Positions 1 through 6,918 of a stretch of DNA of 32,573 nt are shown here, piece after piece. The translations under genes and the position numbers were made by a program. The stretch's first letter is position 1, and every line of letters starts with the position of its first letter. This stretch comes from Actinomycetes bacterium (GTDB taxonomy: Bacteria > Actinomycetota > Acidimicrobiia > Acidimicrobiales > Palsa-688): positions 1 to 32,573 of the forward strand of contig JAKCDU010000042.1 in the NCBI GenBank assembly GCA_021838445.1. Reading direction: 5' to 3'. Under the pieces are notes generated by a model that had not been told where the DNA came from, did not search any database, and saw only the letters and a list, made by a program, of their open reading frames with translations.

Positions 1-852
1 GGCATCAAGCGAGTTGTAACTCAACGACACCGCGGCTGTACCCGACACGCTCTGCAGGCTGCGTGTCCCCGCGGTCAACGCCAAATCTCCGGTCAGCAGA
101 TTCACCGTCTCCGACGCCGGAGTCAATCCCGGATTCGGCGCGCCCTGCGAAGGCGTAGACGTGCCCGACGGTGACGCTCCGACCGTGTCCGTCGGCGACG
201 GACCGCCCGCCCCCTTACGCAGCTTAACCGTGAAACTTGTAGTGATCGCTGGCAGGGGCGTCTCCAGCAGCTCGGTATCGTCGGTCTGGACCGATACCCA
301 ATAAGTCTCACCATCACGCAGCGCCCCCTGCGGCACCGTCCAGTTCGTGATCTGGGATGGACTCTGCGAATAGTATAGCCACGTAGAATCCGCCACGGTC
401 TCGCCGCCGCCGGGTGAGGTCATAACCTTGAAATCGTAGGCAATCGGATAGCACCCACCGTCGTAGGTCGGACTACCAGGATCGAGCCACGAGTACGCGG
501 ACAGCAGGGGCGTTGTAGTAGCTATCACTGCGCCATCGGACGGAGACGTCAAATACGATGGCGGAGATTCCGACGAGGGAGGCCATGGGCATGAGAGTTG
601 CGGCGACACGCCAGCCTTCGTCCCAGAACTAGGCCTCGCATACTGCAAGCCGCTCCGCGGATACGAGATGGTAGGAGCCGACACCTGCCTAACCCCCAGC
701 GGGGACGACACCAACAGACCCGGACCAGGTCCCCCAGAAGCGCCAGCCTTACCAACACCGACCACCGTGGACGGCAACGTAGAGACGAGTCCCACCACCA
801 CGATCGCCAAACTCCATAGAACAAGAACACGACAACTCGTCCGCAAAGACAC
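1..852 (-). CDS. Secreted RHS/YD-repeat-type protein, N-terminal part, cut by the window edge
   Basis: Open frame of 284 codons running off the left edge. The only plausible start is GTG at 852, because an in-frame TGA lies seven codons upstream. The N-terminus is basic and then hydrophobic (about residues 8-25: RVLVLWSLAIVVVGLVST), which looks like a signal peptide or membrane anchor. A Ser/Pro-rich stretch is followed by a fibronectin-III-like segment (SYLTSPSDGAVI ... GETYWVSVQTDD), a Thr/Ser/Pro linker, and then ASETVNLLTGDLALTAG and VSLSYNSLDA. The last two match the region preceding the repeats of RHS/teneurin-like proteins. Such proteins are large exported polymorphic toxins or surface proteins, with the toxic or variable domain at the far C-terminus, here outside the window. 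Base composition is visibly less GC-rich than in the other genes, consistent with transfer. The RHS assignment rests on motif recognition only. Confidence 0.62.
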   Translation of the reverse strand, partial: MSLRTSCRVLVLWSLAIVVVGLVSTLPSTVVGVGKAGASGGPGPGLLVSSPLGVRQVSAPTISYPRSGLQYARPSSGTKAGVSPQLSCPWPPSSESPPSYLTSPSDGAVIATTTPLLSAYSWLDPGSPTYDGGCYPIAYDFKVMTSPGGGETVADSTWLYYSQSPSQITNWTVPQGALRDGETYWVSVQTDDTELLETPLPAITTSFTVKLRKGAGGPSPTDTVGASPSGTSTPSQGAPNPGLTPASETVNLLTGDLALTAGTRSLQSVSGTAAVSLSYNSLDA

Positions 853-1048
853 TCTCGAGGCCCCGATCTTTCAAGTCCGTCCTCGGGGAACCTACGAATC
901 CGACAGACCTCAGTCAACGACCAGCAGATGAACAGCACGCAAAAGTCACATGACGTCACTCGCCTCTCCTAGACCATCAGGAGCGCCCGCGGGGTGAAGC
1001 CAGCCACATGGGTGGGCGCACGAACGAGCGACCAGGGGAGGGGGCGGC
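853..1048. other. Intergenic region between RHS-like gene and thioesterase
   Basis: About 200 bases with no convincing gene. The half next to the RHS-like gene is less GC-rich and holds the candidate promoter described separately; the other half is GC-rich like the core. This may be the junction between chromosomal core and an acquired segment. No direct repeat or tRNA remnant marking an insertion point was seen. Confidence 0.4.
889..917 (-). promoter_or_regulatory. Candidate sigma70-type promoter for the RHS-like gene
   Basis: On the minus strand TTGACT (917-912) is followed, after 17 nt, by TAGGTT (894-889). The GTG start of the RHS-like gene is at 852, giving a short leader of about 30 nt. 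The -35 box matches consensus well and the -10 box only partly (TAnnnT). Slightly upstream, at 951-958, is the palindrome TGACGTCA, which could be an operator. Confidence 0.38.
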
Positions 1049-1885
1049 TCAGCGGGCGGGACGGGTGCGAGCCGCGACCAGGCACACGATGCGGTCCTCC
1101 ATACCCGTGTCGATCGCCGCGACCCGGTACAGGCCGGGGCCGACAGCCTGGGCCTCGGCCCGGAACGGCCCCACCCGGGCCGCCGCGAGGTAGTGCACCT
1201 CGATGCTCTCCACCACGGCCGGCCGGCCCAGGTCGGCCGAGGCCGCCGTCTTGGCCGCGGTCTCGGCCAGGAGGGCCACCAGGCCTCCCTGCAGGCTCTG
1301 GGTGCCGTTGAGCAGGTCTTCCCGGAGGCTGATCTCGGCGATCCCCGGTTCGGTCACCACGAGGCCGACGTGGTCGGCGAGAGTGGGGTGGCCCGACACC
1401 ACGTGCTTGATCTGCTGGACCTCCGATATCCGTGCCGAGACGGTGTCCTGGGGCCGGGGCGACGCCTGGAAGGTGCCGACGGCCAGGCCGATCACCCGCC
1501 CGTCGGCCACCGAGCGGACCGTGGTCTCGCCGACCGACACCGTGCGCCCCGATTTGGTCAAGCGGCACGACAGATCTATCTCGGTCCCCGGGGGGACCGA
1601 CCCGGTCAGGTGGACCGACAGGCTGGAGGTGACCGAGATGCGAGGGGCGGTGCGGGTGGACGCGGCCACGCCGATCAGCACGTCGGCGAAGGTCAGCACG
1701 GCCGCAATGCCCGGCCAGCCCGGGGCGGCCGCCAGGTAGTCGTCGATCCGGGCCCGGCCCTGACCGCCGCCGTCCTCCATGCGGTAGTGGAACCCCATCG
1801 TGGCGAGGAAGTAGGCCCGCTCGTCGGCGTGCAACTCCGGGACAGGGGCCTCTGCAGGCCCCCCATCTCGTGCTTCGGCCACCAT
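1049..1885 (-). CDS. Double-hotdog acyl-CoA thioesterase-like protein
   Basis: 278 residues from ATG at 1885. The frame stays open further upstream, but that part overlaps the divergent lipoprotein gene and reads like non-coding sequence. Two tandem hotdog-type halves can be seen. The first, to about residue 125, includes MGFHYRMEDGGGQGRARIDDYL and SSLSVHLTGSVPPGTEIDLSCRLTKSGRTVSVGETTVRS; the second includes ISLREDLLNGTQSLQGGLVALLAETAA, the helix-plus-loop typical of the PaaI/thioesterase superfamily. Proteins of this fold hydrolyse or bind acyl-CoA esters in the cytosol. The substrate cannot be read from sequence. The nearby enoyl-CoA hydratase and acyl-CoA-dehydrogenase-fold genes suggest CoA-thioester metabolism, but they are not in the same operon. 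No strong ribosome-binding site precedes the start. Confidence 0.72.
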   Translation of the reverse strand: MVAEARDGGPAEAPVPELHADERAYFLATMGFHYRMEDGGGQGRARIDDYLAAAPGWPGIAAVLTFADVLIGVAASTRTAPRISVTSSLSVHLTGSVPPGTEIDLSCRLTKSGRTVSVGETTVRSVADGRVIGLAVGTFQASPRPQDTVSARISEVQQIKHVVSGHPTLADHVGLVVTEPGIAEISLREDLLNGTQSLQGGLVALLAETAAKTAASADLGRPAVVESIEVHYLAAARVGPFRAEAQAVGPGLYRVAAIDTGMEDRIVCLVAARTRPAR

Positions 1886-2069
1886 CGGGCGGCAGGCTAA
1901 CCCAACTGCCGGCGGTCGCGCCGCATCGGGGGCGGCCAGCTGCGACCCCCGGAGCCGAGTAGCCCGCAGGCCGGTGGCGGAGCCGCCACGGTGGCCCGCT
2001 GGGATTCGGCTACGCGTCGGCCCCTGAATCTGCAAGGATCGCTGGGCCAAGAGCAAGGGGGACTGGAAG
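1886..2069. other. Divergent intergenic region, thioesterase / binding lipoprotein
   Basis: 184 bases between two divergent genes, so promoters for both should lie here. A small hairpin (GTGGCGG at 1974-1980 pairing with CCGCCAC at 1983-1989) is visible. The purine-rich AAGGGGGA near 2053-2060 is the likely ribosome-binding site of the lipoprotein gene. I could not identify convincing -35/-10 pairs. Confidence 0.35.
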
Positions 2070-3305
2070 ATGCTCGCAAGAGGCAGGCTGATGGCCGTGG
2101 TGGTCGCCGCCACGCTGGTGGTCGGAGCGTGCAGCTCCTCCAAGCCGGGCGGCTCGGCCGCCGGCCCGTCGGGGGGGTCAGGTCAGGGGGGCACCCTGAC
2201 CATAGGCGTCCTCGGAGACTTCACGGGCCCCGCCGCCTCGGGGAACAAGACCTACATCAACGGGATCGACGCCGGCCTGGTCCTGGCCAAACGGCAGGGA
2301 TGGAACATCACCGTGGTGCAGGCCGACACCCAGACGTCACCGGCGGCCGCCCTCTCCGCGGTCCAGAAGCTGGTGACCCAGAACAATGTGTCAGTGATCT
2401 TGACCCAGTCGGCCATAGCCTTCGCCGCCGCCCCCTACCTCAACCAGCACAAGATCCCGGTGATCGGGGTGGCCGAGGATGCCGGCGAGTGGCAGACCGA
2501 CCTCAATATGTTCCCCGTTGGCGGGGCCCTGCACATCACCGCTGTCACCAGCACCTTCGGTCTCCTGCTCAAGCAACTCGGCGCGACCAACGTCGGAACC
2601 CTCGGGTACTCCATCTCGCCGTCGTCGGCCGACTCGGCCAAAGGGGCGACCCTCTCCGCCGAGGCCGCCGGTCTGAAAGGTGGCTATCTCAACGCCAATT
2701 TTCCGTTCGGCAGCACCAACGTGGCACCGGTGGCCATCGCCATGAAGAACGCCGGGGTGGACGCCTTCTACGCCTCGGTGGATCCGAACACCGGTTTCTC
2801 GCTCATCAGCGCCCTCCGCCAGCAGGGCGTCGACCTGAAGGCCGCCGTACTTCCTGACGGTTATGGTGCCGATACCCTCCAGGCGGGTCCGGGGGCGCTG
2901 CAGTCGGCTCAGAACGTGTACTTCACCCTCGGTTTCGAGCCGGTCGAGATGAACAAGCCCGAGACCAGGCAGTTCCAGGCCGATCTCGTCGCCTCCGGCA
3001 CCCAGGGCGTCCCGACCTACGGCGAGTACAACGGTTACGTGTCGGTCGGCCTGCTGCTGAAAGCCCTCGCCGCCACCGGCGCCCATCCGAGCGCCGCTTC
3101 GCTCACCACGGCCCTGTCCAACATCCACAGCTGGGACGCCCTGGGCCTCTGGGGTGGGCGGTCCATCGACATCAACGACCGCACCGGCGTCCTGGCCACC
3201 GGCTTGTGCTCGTGGGTGACCAAGCTGGTGGGCTCCAACTTCGAGCTGGTCCCGGGCGCCACACCGATCTGCGGGACGGTGATCAAGGGCGCCAGCGCCG
3301 GCTGA
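2070..3305 (+). CDS. ABC-transporter substrate-binding lipoprotein, branched-chain amino acid/amide type (Peripla_BP_6)
   Basis: 411 residues starting at ATG 2070, about 10 nt after a purine-rich AAGGGGGA. A lipoprotein signal ends in the lipobox VGAC with acylated Cys21. A Gly/Ser linker leads into a Leu/Ile/Val-binding-type periplasmic domain: TLTIGVLGDFTGPAASGNKTYINGIDAGL, QADTQTSPAAALSAVQKLV, NVSVILTQSAIAFAAAPYLN, KIPVIGVAED and, late, YGEYNGYVSVGLLLKAL. The protein should sit on the outer face of the membrane and hand a small carboxylate, amide or aromatic compound to a permease. No permease or ATPase gene lies next to it, so it is an orphan: it either serves a transporter encoded elsewhere or acts as a sensor. 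The downstream neighbour, an MFS exporter, is convergent and unrelated. Confidence 0.88.
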   Translation: MLARGRLMAVVVAATLVVGACSSSKPGGSAAGPSGGSGQGGTLTIGVLGDFTGPAASGNKTYINGIDAGLVLAKRQGWNITVVQADTQTSPAAALSAVQKLVTQNNVSVILTQSAIAFAAAPYLNQHKIPVIGVAEDAGEWQTDLNMFPVGGALHITAVTSTFGLLLKQLGATNVGTLGYSISPSSADSAKGATLSAEAAGLKGGYLNANFPFGSTNVAPVAIAMKNAGVDAFYASVDPNTGFSLISALRQQGVDLKAAVLPDGYGADTLQAGPGALQSAQNVYFTLGFEPVEMNKPETRQFQADLVASGTQGVPTYGEYNGYVSVGLLLKALAATGAHPSAASLTTALSNIHSWDALGLWGGRSIDINDRTGVLATGLCSWVTKLVGSNFELVPGATPICGTVIKGASAG

Positions 3306-3312
3306 TCGGCCT

Positions 3313-3340
3313 GGGCTCAGAGGGTCGGGCTCAGAGGGTC
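3313..3340. repeat. Perfect tandem duplication of a 14-mer
   Basis: GGGCTCAGAGGGTC occurs twice in a row (3313-3326 and 3327-3340) in the short gap between two convergent genes. The second copy contains the TCA that is the stop codon (TGA, minus strand) of the MFS gene; the first copy carries a second TCA 14 nt further on. It looks like a recent slippage duplication. Confidence 0.9.
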
Positions 3341-4887
3341 GGGGCGGCCCCCGCCTCGGCGGCCACCGCCTCGGCCACGTCGGCCTCGGTCATCTCTATT
3401 TCCGACGGCTTGGGGATCGGCACCAGGCTGACGAGGAGGGCCAGCCCGGCGAGCCCGGCGGCGGCCACTTGGTAGGAGACGTGGGTGCCGGCGACGAAGG
3501 GTACGGTCGTGCGGACCCGGGCCGACACGGCCTGGCCCAGCTGGTGGGCGCGGGCCGTCGAGACCGACCCGAAGATGCTCACCAGCACGGCCAGGCCGAG
3601 AGCCCCGCCGACCTGCTGGGCCGCGTTGAGGAGGCCTGAGGCGGCCCCGGCGTCCTCGTGGGCCACGCCGCTCAGGCCCATGGTGGTGATGACCATGAAC
3701 GACAGGCCGTTGCCGATGCCGAACAGCACGAGGGGCACGATCAGGTCCGAGTAGGCGCTGTGGACCGTCACCCCCGACAGCACGTACAGGCCGGCGGCCG
3801 ACAGGGACAGGCCGGTGACCAGCTGCACCCGGGCCGGGACCCGCCGGGCCAGGACGTGGGCGCTCAACTGCGACGAGGCGAACAGGCACACCGTGATGGG
3901 GACGAACGACAGCCCGGCCTGGACCGGGCTGTAGCCGAGGACTTCCTGGAGGTACTGGCTGAGGAAGAAGAAGATGCTCGTGCCGGCGGCCACGACCAGT
4001 ACCCGGGCCACGTAGGCCACCGAACGGCTCCGGTCGGCGAACAGGTGCAGCGGGGTGATCGGTGTCACCGCCCGCCGCTCGGCCAGTACGAAGCCGACCA
4101 GGAGGGCACCACCCGCGGCCAGGGAGACGATGGTGACGGGGTCGCCCCAGGTACCGGTGGCGGCCCGTACCAGAGCGAACACCAGCGCCGACATCCCGAG
4201 GGTGGACGTCAGGGCGCCGGTCAGGTCCAGGCTTCCCCTTCTGGGTTCGGTCTCGGGTAGGACGGCCCGGGCCAGCAGGATGAGGGCGGCTCCCACGGGG
4301 AGGTTGATGAAGAAGATCCAGCGCCAGGAGACACTGCCGACGATCAGGCCGCCCACCACCAGCCCGACGGCCGTCCCCCCGATGGACACTGCGGTGAAGT
4401 AGGCGAGGGCCCTCAGGCGCTCCCGGCCCTCGGGGAAGCCGATGGTGAGCAGGGCCAGGGCCGACGGCGACGCCAGGGCGCCCCCGACCCCCTGGGCCGC
4501 CCGGGCGGCGAGGAGCAGGGCCGAGGAGTCACTGAGACCGGCGGCCAGCGAGGCGAAGGTGAAGATGGCGATACCGACGAGGAAGGTCTTGCGACGCCCC
4601 CGCAGGTCCCCGGCGCGGGCGCCGAGCAGCAGGAGGCCTCCGAAGGTCAGTCCGTAGGCGTTGAGGACCCATGACAGTTCGGCCGGTTGCATGTGCAGCG
4701 ACGAGCGGATGTGCGGGATGGCGATATTGACGACCGTCCCGTCGAGCACCACCATCAGCTGCGAGATGACGATCACCGCCAGGACGCCGTTGGCGTGTCG
4801 GGGCCGGGTCGGGTTGGTCGGAGCCGGGCCGTCCCCGGGGGTGGCACCCGCGGGCGGGTCGGCGCGAGCCGGGGTGATATCGCTCAA
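3331..4887 (-). CDS. MFS drug-efflux transporter, DHA2/EmrB-QacA type (14 TM)
   Basis: 518 residues, the usual length of 14-helix drug:H+ antiporters. The start is TTG at 4887 (minus strand reads TTG AGC GAT); no ATG or GTG lies between it and the first helix that would leave a sensible N-terminus. Visible family motifs are LDGTVVNIAIP in helix 1 (residues 48-58, motif D1), GDLRGRRKTFLVG (93-105, motif A in loop 2-3), RAAQGVGGALASPSALAL, and the helix-5 region GGTAVGLVVGGLIVGSVSWRWIFFINLPVG. Helices continue through YLQEVLGYSPVQAGLSFVP to the C-terminus. The N-terminal 33 residues are a disordered Pro/Ala tail. The family exports hydrophobic drugs or metabolites with proton exchange; the substrate is unknown. 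The tail ends in an Ala/Glu-rich stretch. Confidence 0.9.
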   Translation of the reverse strand: MSDITPARADPPAGATPGDGPAPTNPTRPRHANGVLAVIVISQLMVVLDGTVVNIAIPHIRSSLHMQPAELSWVLNAYGLTFGGLLLLGARAGDLRGRRKTFLVGIAIFTFASLAAGLSDSSALLLAARAAQGVGGALASPSALALLTIGFPEGRERLRALAYFTAVSIGGTAVGLVVGGLIVGSVSWRWIFFINLPVGAALILLARAVLPETEPRRGSLDLTGALTSTLGMSALVFALVRAATGTWGDPVTIVSLAAGGALLVGFVLAERRAVTPITPLHLFADRSRSVAYVARVLVVAAGTSIFFFLSQYLQEVLGYSPVQAGLSFVPITVCLFASSQLSAHVLARRVPARVQLVTGLSLSAAGLYVLSGVTVHSAYSDLIVPLVLFGIGNGLSFMVITTMGLSGVAHEDAGAASGLLNAAQQVGGALGLAVLVSIFGSVSTARAHQLGQAVSARVRTTVPFVAGTHVSYQVAAAGLAGLALLVSLVPIPKPSEIEMTEADVAEAVAAEAGAAPTL

Positions 4888-4964
4888 GGCTGTTCAGCCT
4901 AGGCAACCGCCTGGTCCGGTCGGGTCCCCGGCGTCCCGGATACCGGGAGGCGGGTGCCGGGAGT

Positions 4965-5001
4965 CGGGGGGTCGGGGGTCGGGGGTCGGGGGTCGGGGTC
5001 A
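4965..5001 (+). repeat. Tandem G-rich heptamer array, possible G-quadruplex
   Basis: The + strand carries successive G-runs of 6, 5, 5, 5 and 4, each separated by TC (unit GGGGGTC), followed by an AGGG. The array sits in the 111-base gap between two minus-strand genes and ends exactly over the methyltransferase stop codon (4999-5001). The transcript there is C-rich; the G-runs are on the template strand. Four or more runs of at least four G with 2-nt loops satisfy simple quadruplex rules. Confidence 0.85.
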
Positions 5002-5769
5002 GGGAGTCCAGTACACGGTCACGGCGGTGGTGGGTTGGTCGGCGACGCCGGCGCGCAGGAGGGCGGCGATGTCGTCGTCCCGGTCGGCGGTGAGGCACAG
5101 CCGGCGACGGAGAAAGGCCACGTGCTCGGCCGGGTCGAGGTGGGCCTTCATCGGCGGTCGGCTCTCGGTTTCGACGGTGGGGTGCACCCCCATCTCGGCG
5201 AGCAGCGCGACGAAAAGCTCGGCGTTCGGACCGGCGGGCCGGTCCAGGTCCCAGAAGTGCTTCCACAGGGGGACGAGGGGGACCGAGGGGTGCTCGCCGC
5301 TCAACTCCAGCACCACCCGCCTGCGGGCGTGGTCGGCCAGGGCGGCGACGAACGGTACGGCCGCCGCCACGTTGTAGACCACGTTGCGGCAGACGACGAC
5401 GTCGGCGGCGGCCACGGTCGCGGCCATCTCCGGCCACTCACCGGTCACCGCGACGGCCTCGGCGCCGACGGCCCGGGCGGCCCGGGTGAGCTCGGCGAGC
5501 ATGGCGGGGGAAGGGTCGACCCCGGTCAGCGCCCGGGCTGCCGGCACCAGGGGCACGCTCGCCGCCCCCGCGCCGCAACCCACGTCGAGGACCGTGCCAC
5601 CGCCGCCGAGGGCTTCGCGGGCCACCCGGTGCAAGGCGCCGCTCGGCGCCTGGTCGGCCGCGAAGAGGGCGGGAGGGAAAGCCCACGGCGGTTCGGGGGC
5701 CCGCTCGAGGATGGCGTCGGGTATCCGCCAGGCTTCGAGCTGGGCCGTCCACCGCCCGGCGGCGCTCAT
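4999..5769 (-). CDS. Class I SAM-dependent methyltransferase
   Basis: 256 residues. Motif I of the Rossmann-type SAM fold is clear (TVLDVGCGAGAASVPL, residues 59-74), followed by LTGVDPSPAMLAEL (motif II, the acidic residue that binds the ribose) and ADVVVCRNVVYNVAAAVPFVAAL (motif III/IV region). The C-terminal third (HLDPAEHVAFLRRRLCLTADRDDDI) resembles the helical end of the Methyltransf_11/25 group. The cytosolic protein would transfer a methyl group from S-adenosylmethionine; the acceptor is unknown. It starts 11 bases after the epimerase stop, so the two are probably co-transcribed. The G-rich tandem array begins at its stop codon. Confidence 0.85.
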   Translation of the reverse strand: MSAAGRWTAQLEAWRIPDAILERAPEPPWAFPPALFAADQAPSGALHRVAREALGGGGTVLDVGCGAGAASVPLVPAARALTGVDPSPAMLAELTRAARAVGAEAVAVTGEWPEMAATVAAADVVVCRNVVYNVAAAVPFVAALADHARRRVVLELSGEHPSVPLVPLWKHFWDLDRPAGPNAELFVALLAEMGVHPTVETESRPPMKAHLDPAEHVAFLRRRLCLTADRDDDIAALLRAGVADQPTTAVTVYWTP

Positions 5770-5780
5770 CCCGTCCCCGC

Positions 5781-6872
5781 TCAGCGGCAGAGCCGCACCA
5801 GCTCGTCCTCGAAGCCGAAATCAAAGGGACCGGTGCGCTCCTGGCCCTCGCCCTCGAACCACTCGAAGGTGTTCTGCACCGCCGCCCGGAAGCCGATGGC
5901 CGGCCGCCAACCGACGTCGCGGGCCAGCTTGTCGGTGTCGAGAAGGACGCTGGCGTTCCAGCGGTGCAGGTTCGGTTGGGTCTTCTGCACCAGGTTGGCC
6001 AGCTGGTAGCGGGTCCGCATGGCCGTCCCGGCCTGGCGGGACGGCTCCGACGAGCGGATGTCGATGTGGGCGGTCGACCCGCCGCCGGTTCCGAGCTCGC
6101 GGCGGCCGTCCCACAGCTCGTCGACCAGCTCAGCCGGCACGAACACCTTGTCGGCCTCCCGGCCGGTGACGTCGGCGAGCACGTCGACGTAGCCCTCGTC
6201 GGTGAAGTACTCGCCGCCGGTCAGGTTGTAGCGCTGCCCGAAGGTCTCGCGACGCCCCATCAGCTCGCACAGGGCGACCGCCTGGTCGTCGACGTGGCCG
6301 ACCTGGCCGAGTGTGGTGCCGTCACCGAGGATGAGGACAGGTCGGTCGGTGAGCAGCCTCACGAACATCCTCTGCTCCCGGTCGGGGAGGATGTTGCGGG
6401 GCCCCATCACCATGTGCAGCACGACGGTCGTGGCCGGAAAGCCGCGGTCGCGGTGGGCCTCGAGCAGGTGGTCCTCACAGAGGAGCTTGTGCAGGCCGTA
6501 CTCGTTCTGCTGGTCGCTGCGGTCGTCGGGGAAGTCCTCGGCGATGGGCAGTATCCGCGACGGGGCGTAGATGGCGACCGAGCTGAGGAACACGTAGTGG
6601 CCGGTTCGGCCGCCGAACAGGCCGCTCATCATCTCGACGTCGGCAGGGTGGTAGGCGCAGGTGTCGTACACCGCGTCGTACTCCGACCGGGCGAACAGCT
6701 CCCGCATGCGCTCGGCGTCGGTACGGTCACCGACGAGGCGCTGCACTCCTTCGGGGAGGGAGGTCTCGGTCCGGCCGCGGTTGAGGACCGTCGTGTCGTG
6801 ACCGCGACGTGCCAGCTCCTGCACGAGTGAGTAGCCGTTGAACTGGGATCCCCCGATGACCAGCACTTTCAC
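5781..6872 (-). CDS. NAD-dependent epimerase/dehydratase (extended SDR, CSP41-like)
   Basis: 363 residues from GTG at 6872; no clear ribosome-binding site precedes it. The nucleotide-binding turn is MKVLVIGGSQFNGYSLVQELARRGH (residues 1-25, GGxxFxG), followed by VLNRGRT. The catalytic set of short-chain dehydrogenases is present: FLSSVAIY (Ser97/98) and YGLHK (Tyr125, Lys129). The GGSxFNG turn and the NRGR that follows beta-2 resemble the CSP41/atypical epimerase subgroup rather than classical UDP-glucose epimerases. It probably acts on a nucleotide sugar or similar hydroxylated substrate in the cytosol. The adjacent methyltransferase, 11 bases downstream, suggests the two modify the same molecule; that is inference. 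Confidence 0.86.
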   Translation of the reverse strand: MKVLVIGGSQFNGYSLVQELARRGHDTTVLNRGRTETSLPEGVQRLVGDRTDAERMRELFARSEYDAVYDTCAYHPADVEMMSGLFGGRTGHYVFLSSVAIYAPSRILPIAEDFPDDRSDQQNEYGLHKLLCEDHLLEAHRDRGFPATTVVLHMVMGPRNILPDREQRMFVRLLTDRPVLILGDGTTLGQVGHVDDQAVALCELMGRRETFGQRYNLTGGEYFTDEGYVDVLADVTGREADKVFVPAELVDELWDGRRELGTGGGSTAHIDIRSSEPSRQAGTAMRTRYQLANLVQKTQPNLHRWNASVLLDTDKLARDVGWRPAIGFRAAVQNTFEWFEGEGQERTGPFDFGFEDELVRLCR

Positions 6873-6918
6873 CGGGCCGAGCGTAGCCGGGCCGAGGTAG
6901 GACCCGCCCGGTCGGCGC

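Noticed and set aside
549-959. A 136-codon ATG frame overlapping the RHS-like gene on the same strand
   Set aside because: Its translation is Arg/Trp/Cys rich without domains. The other frame gives a signal peptide, a fibronectin-III-like domain and RHS motifs.
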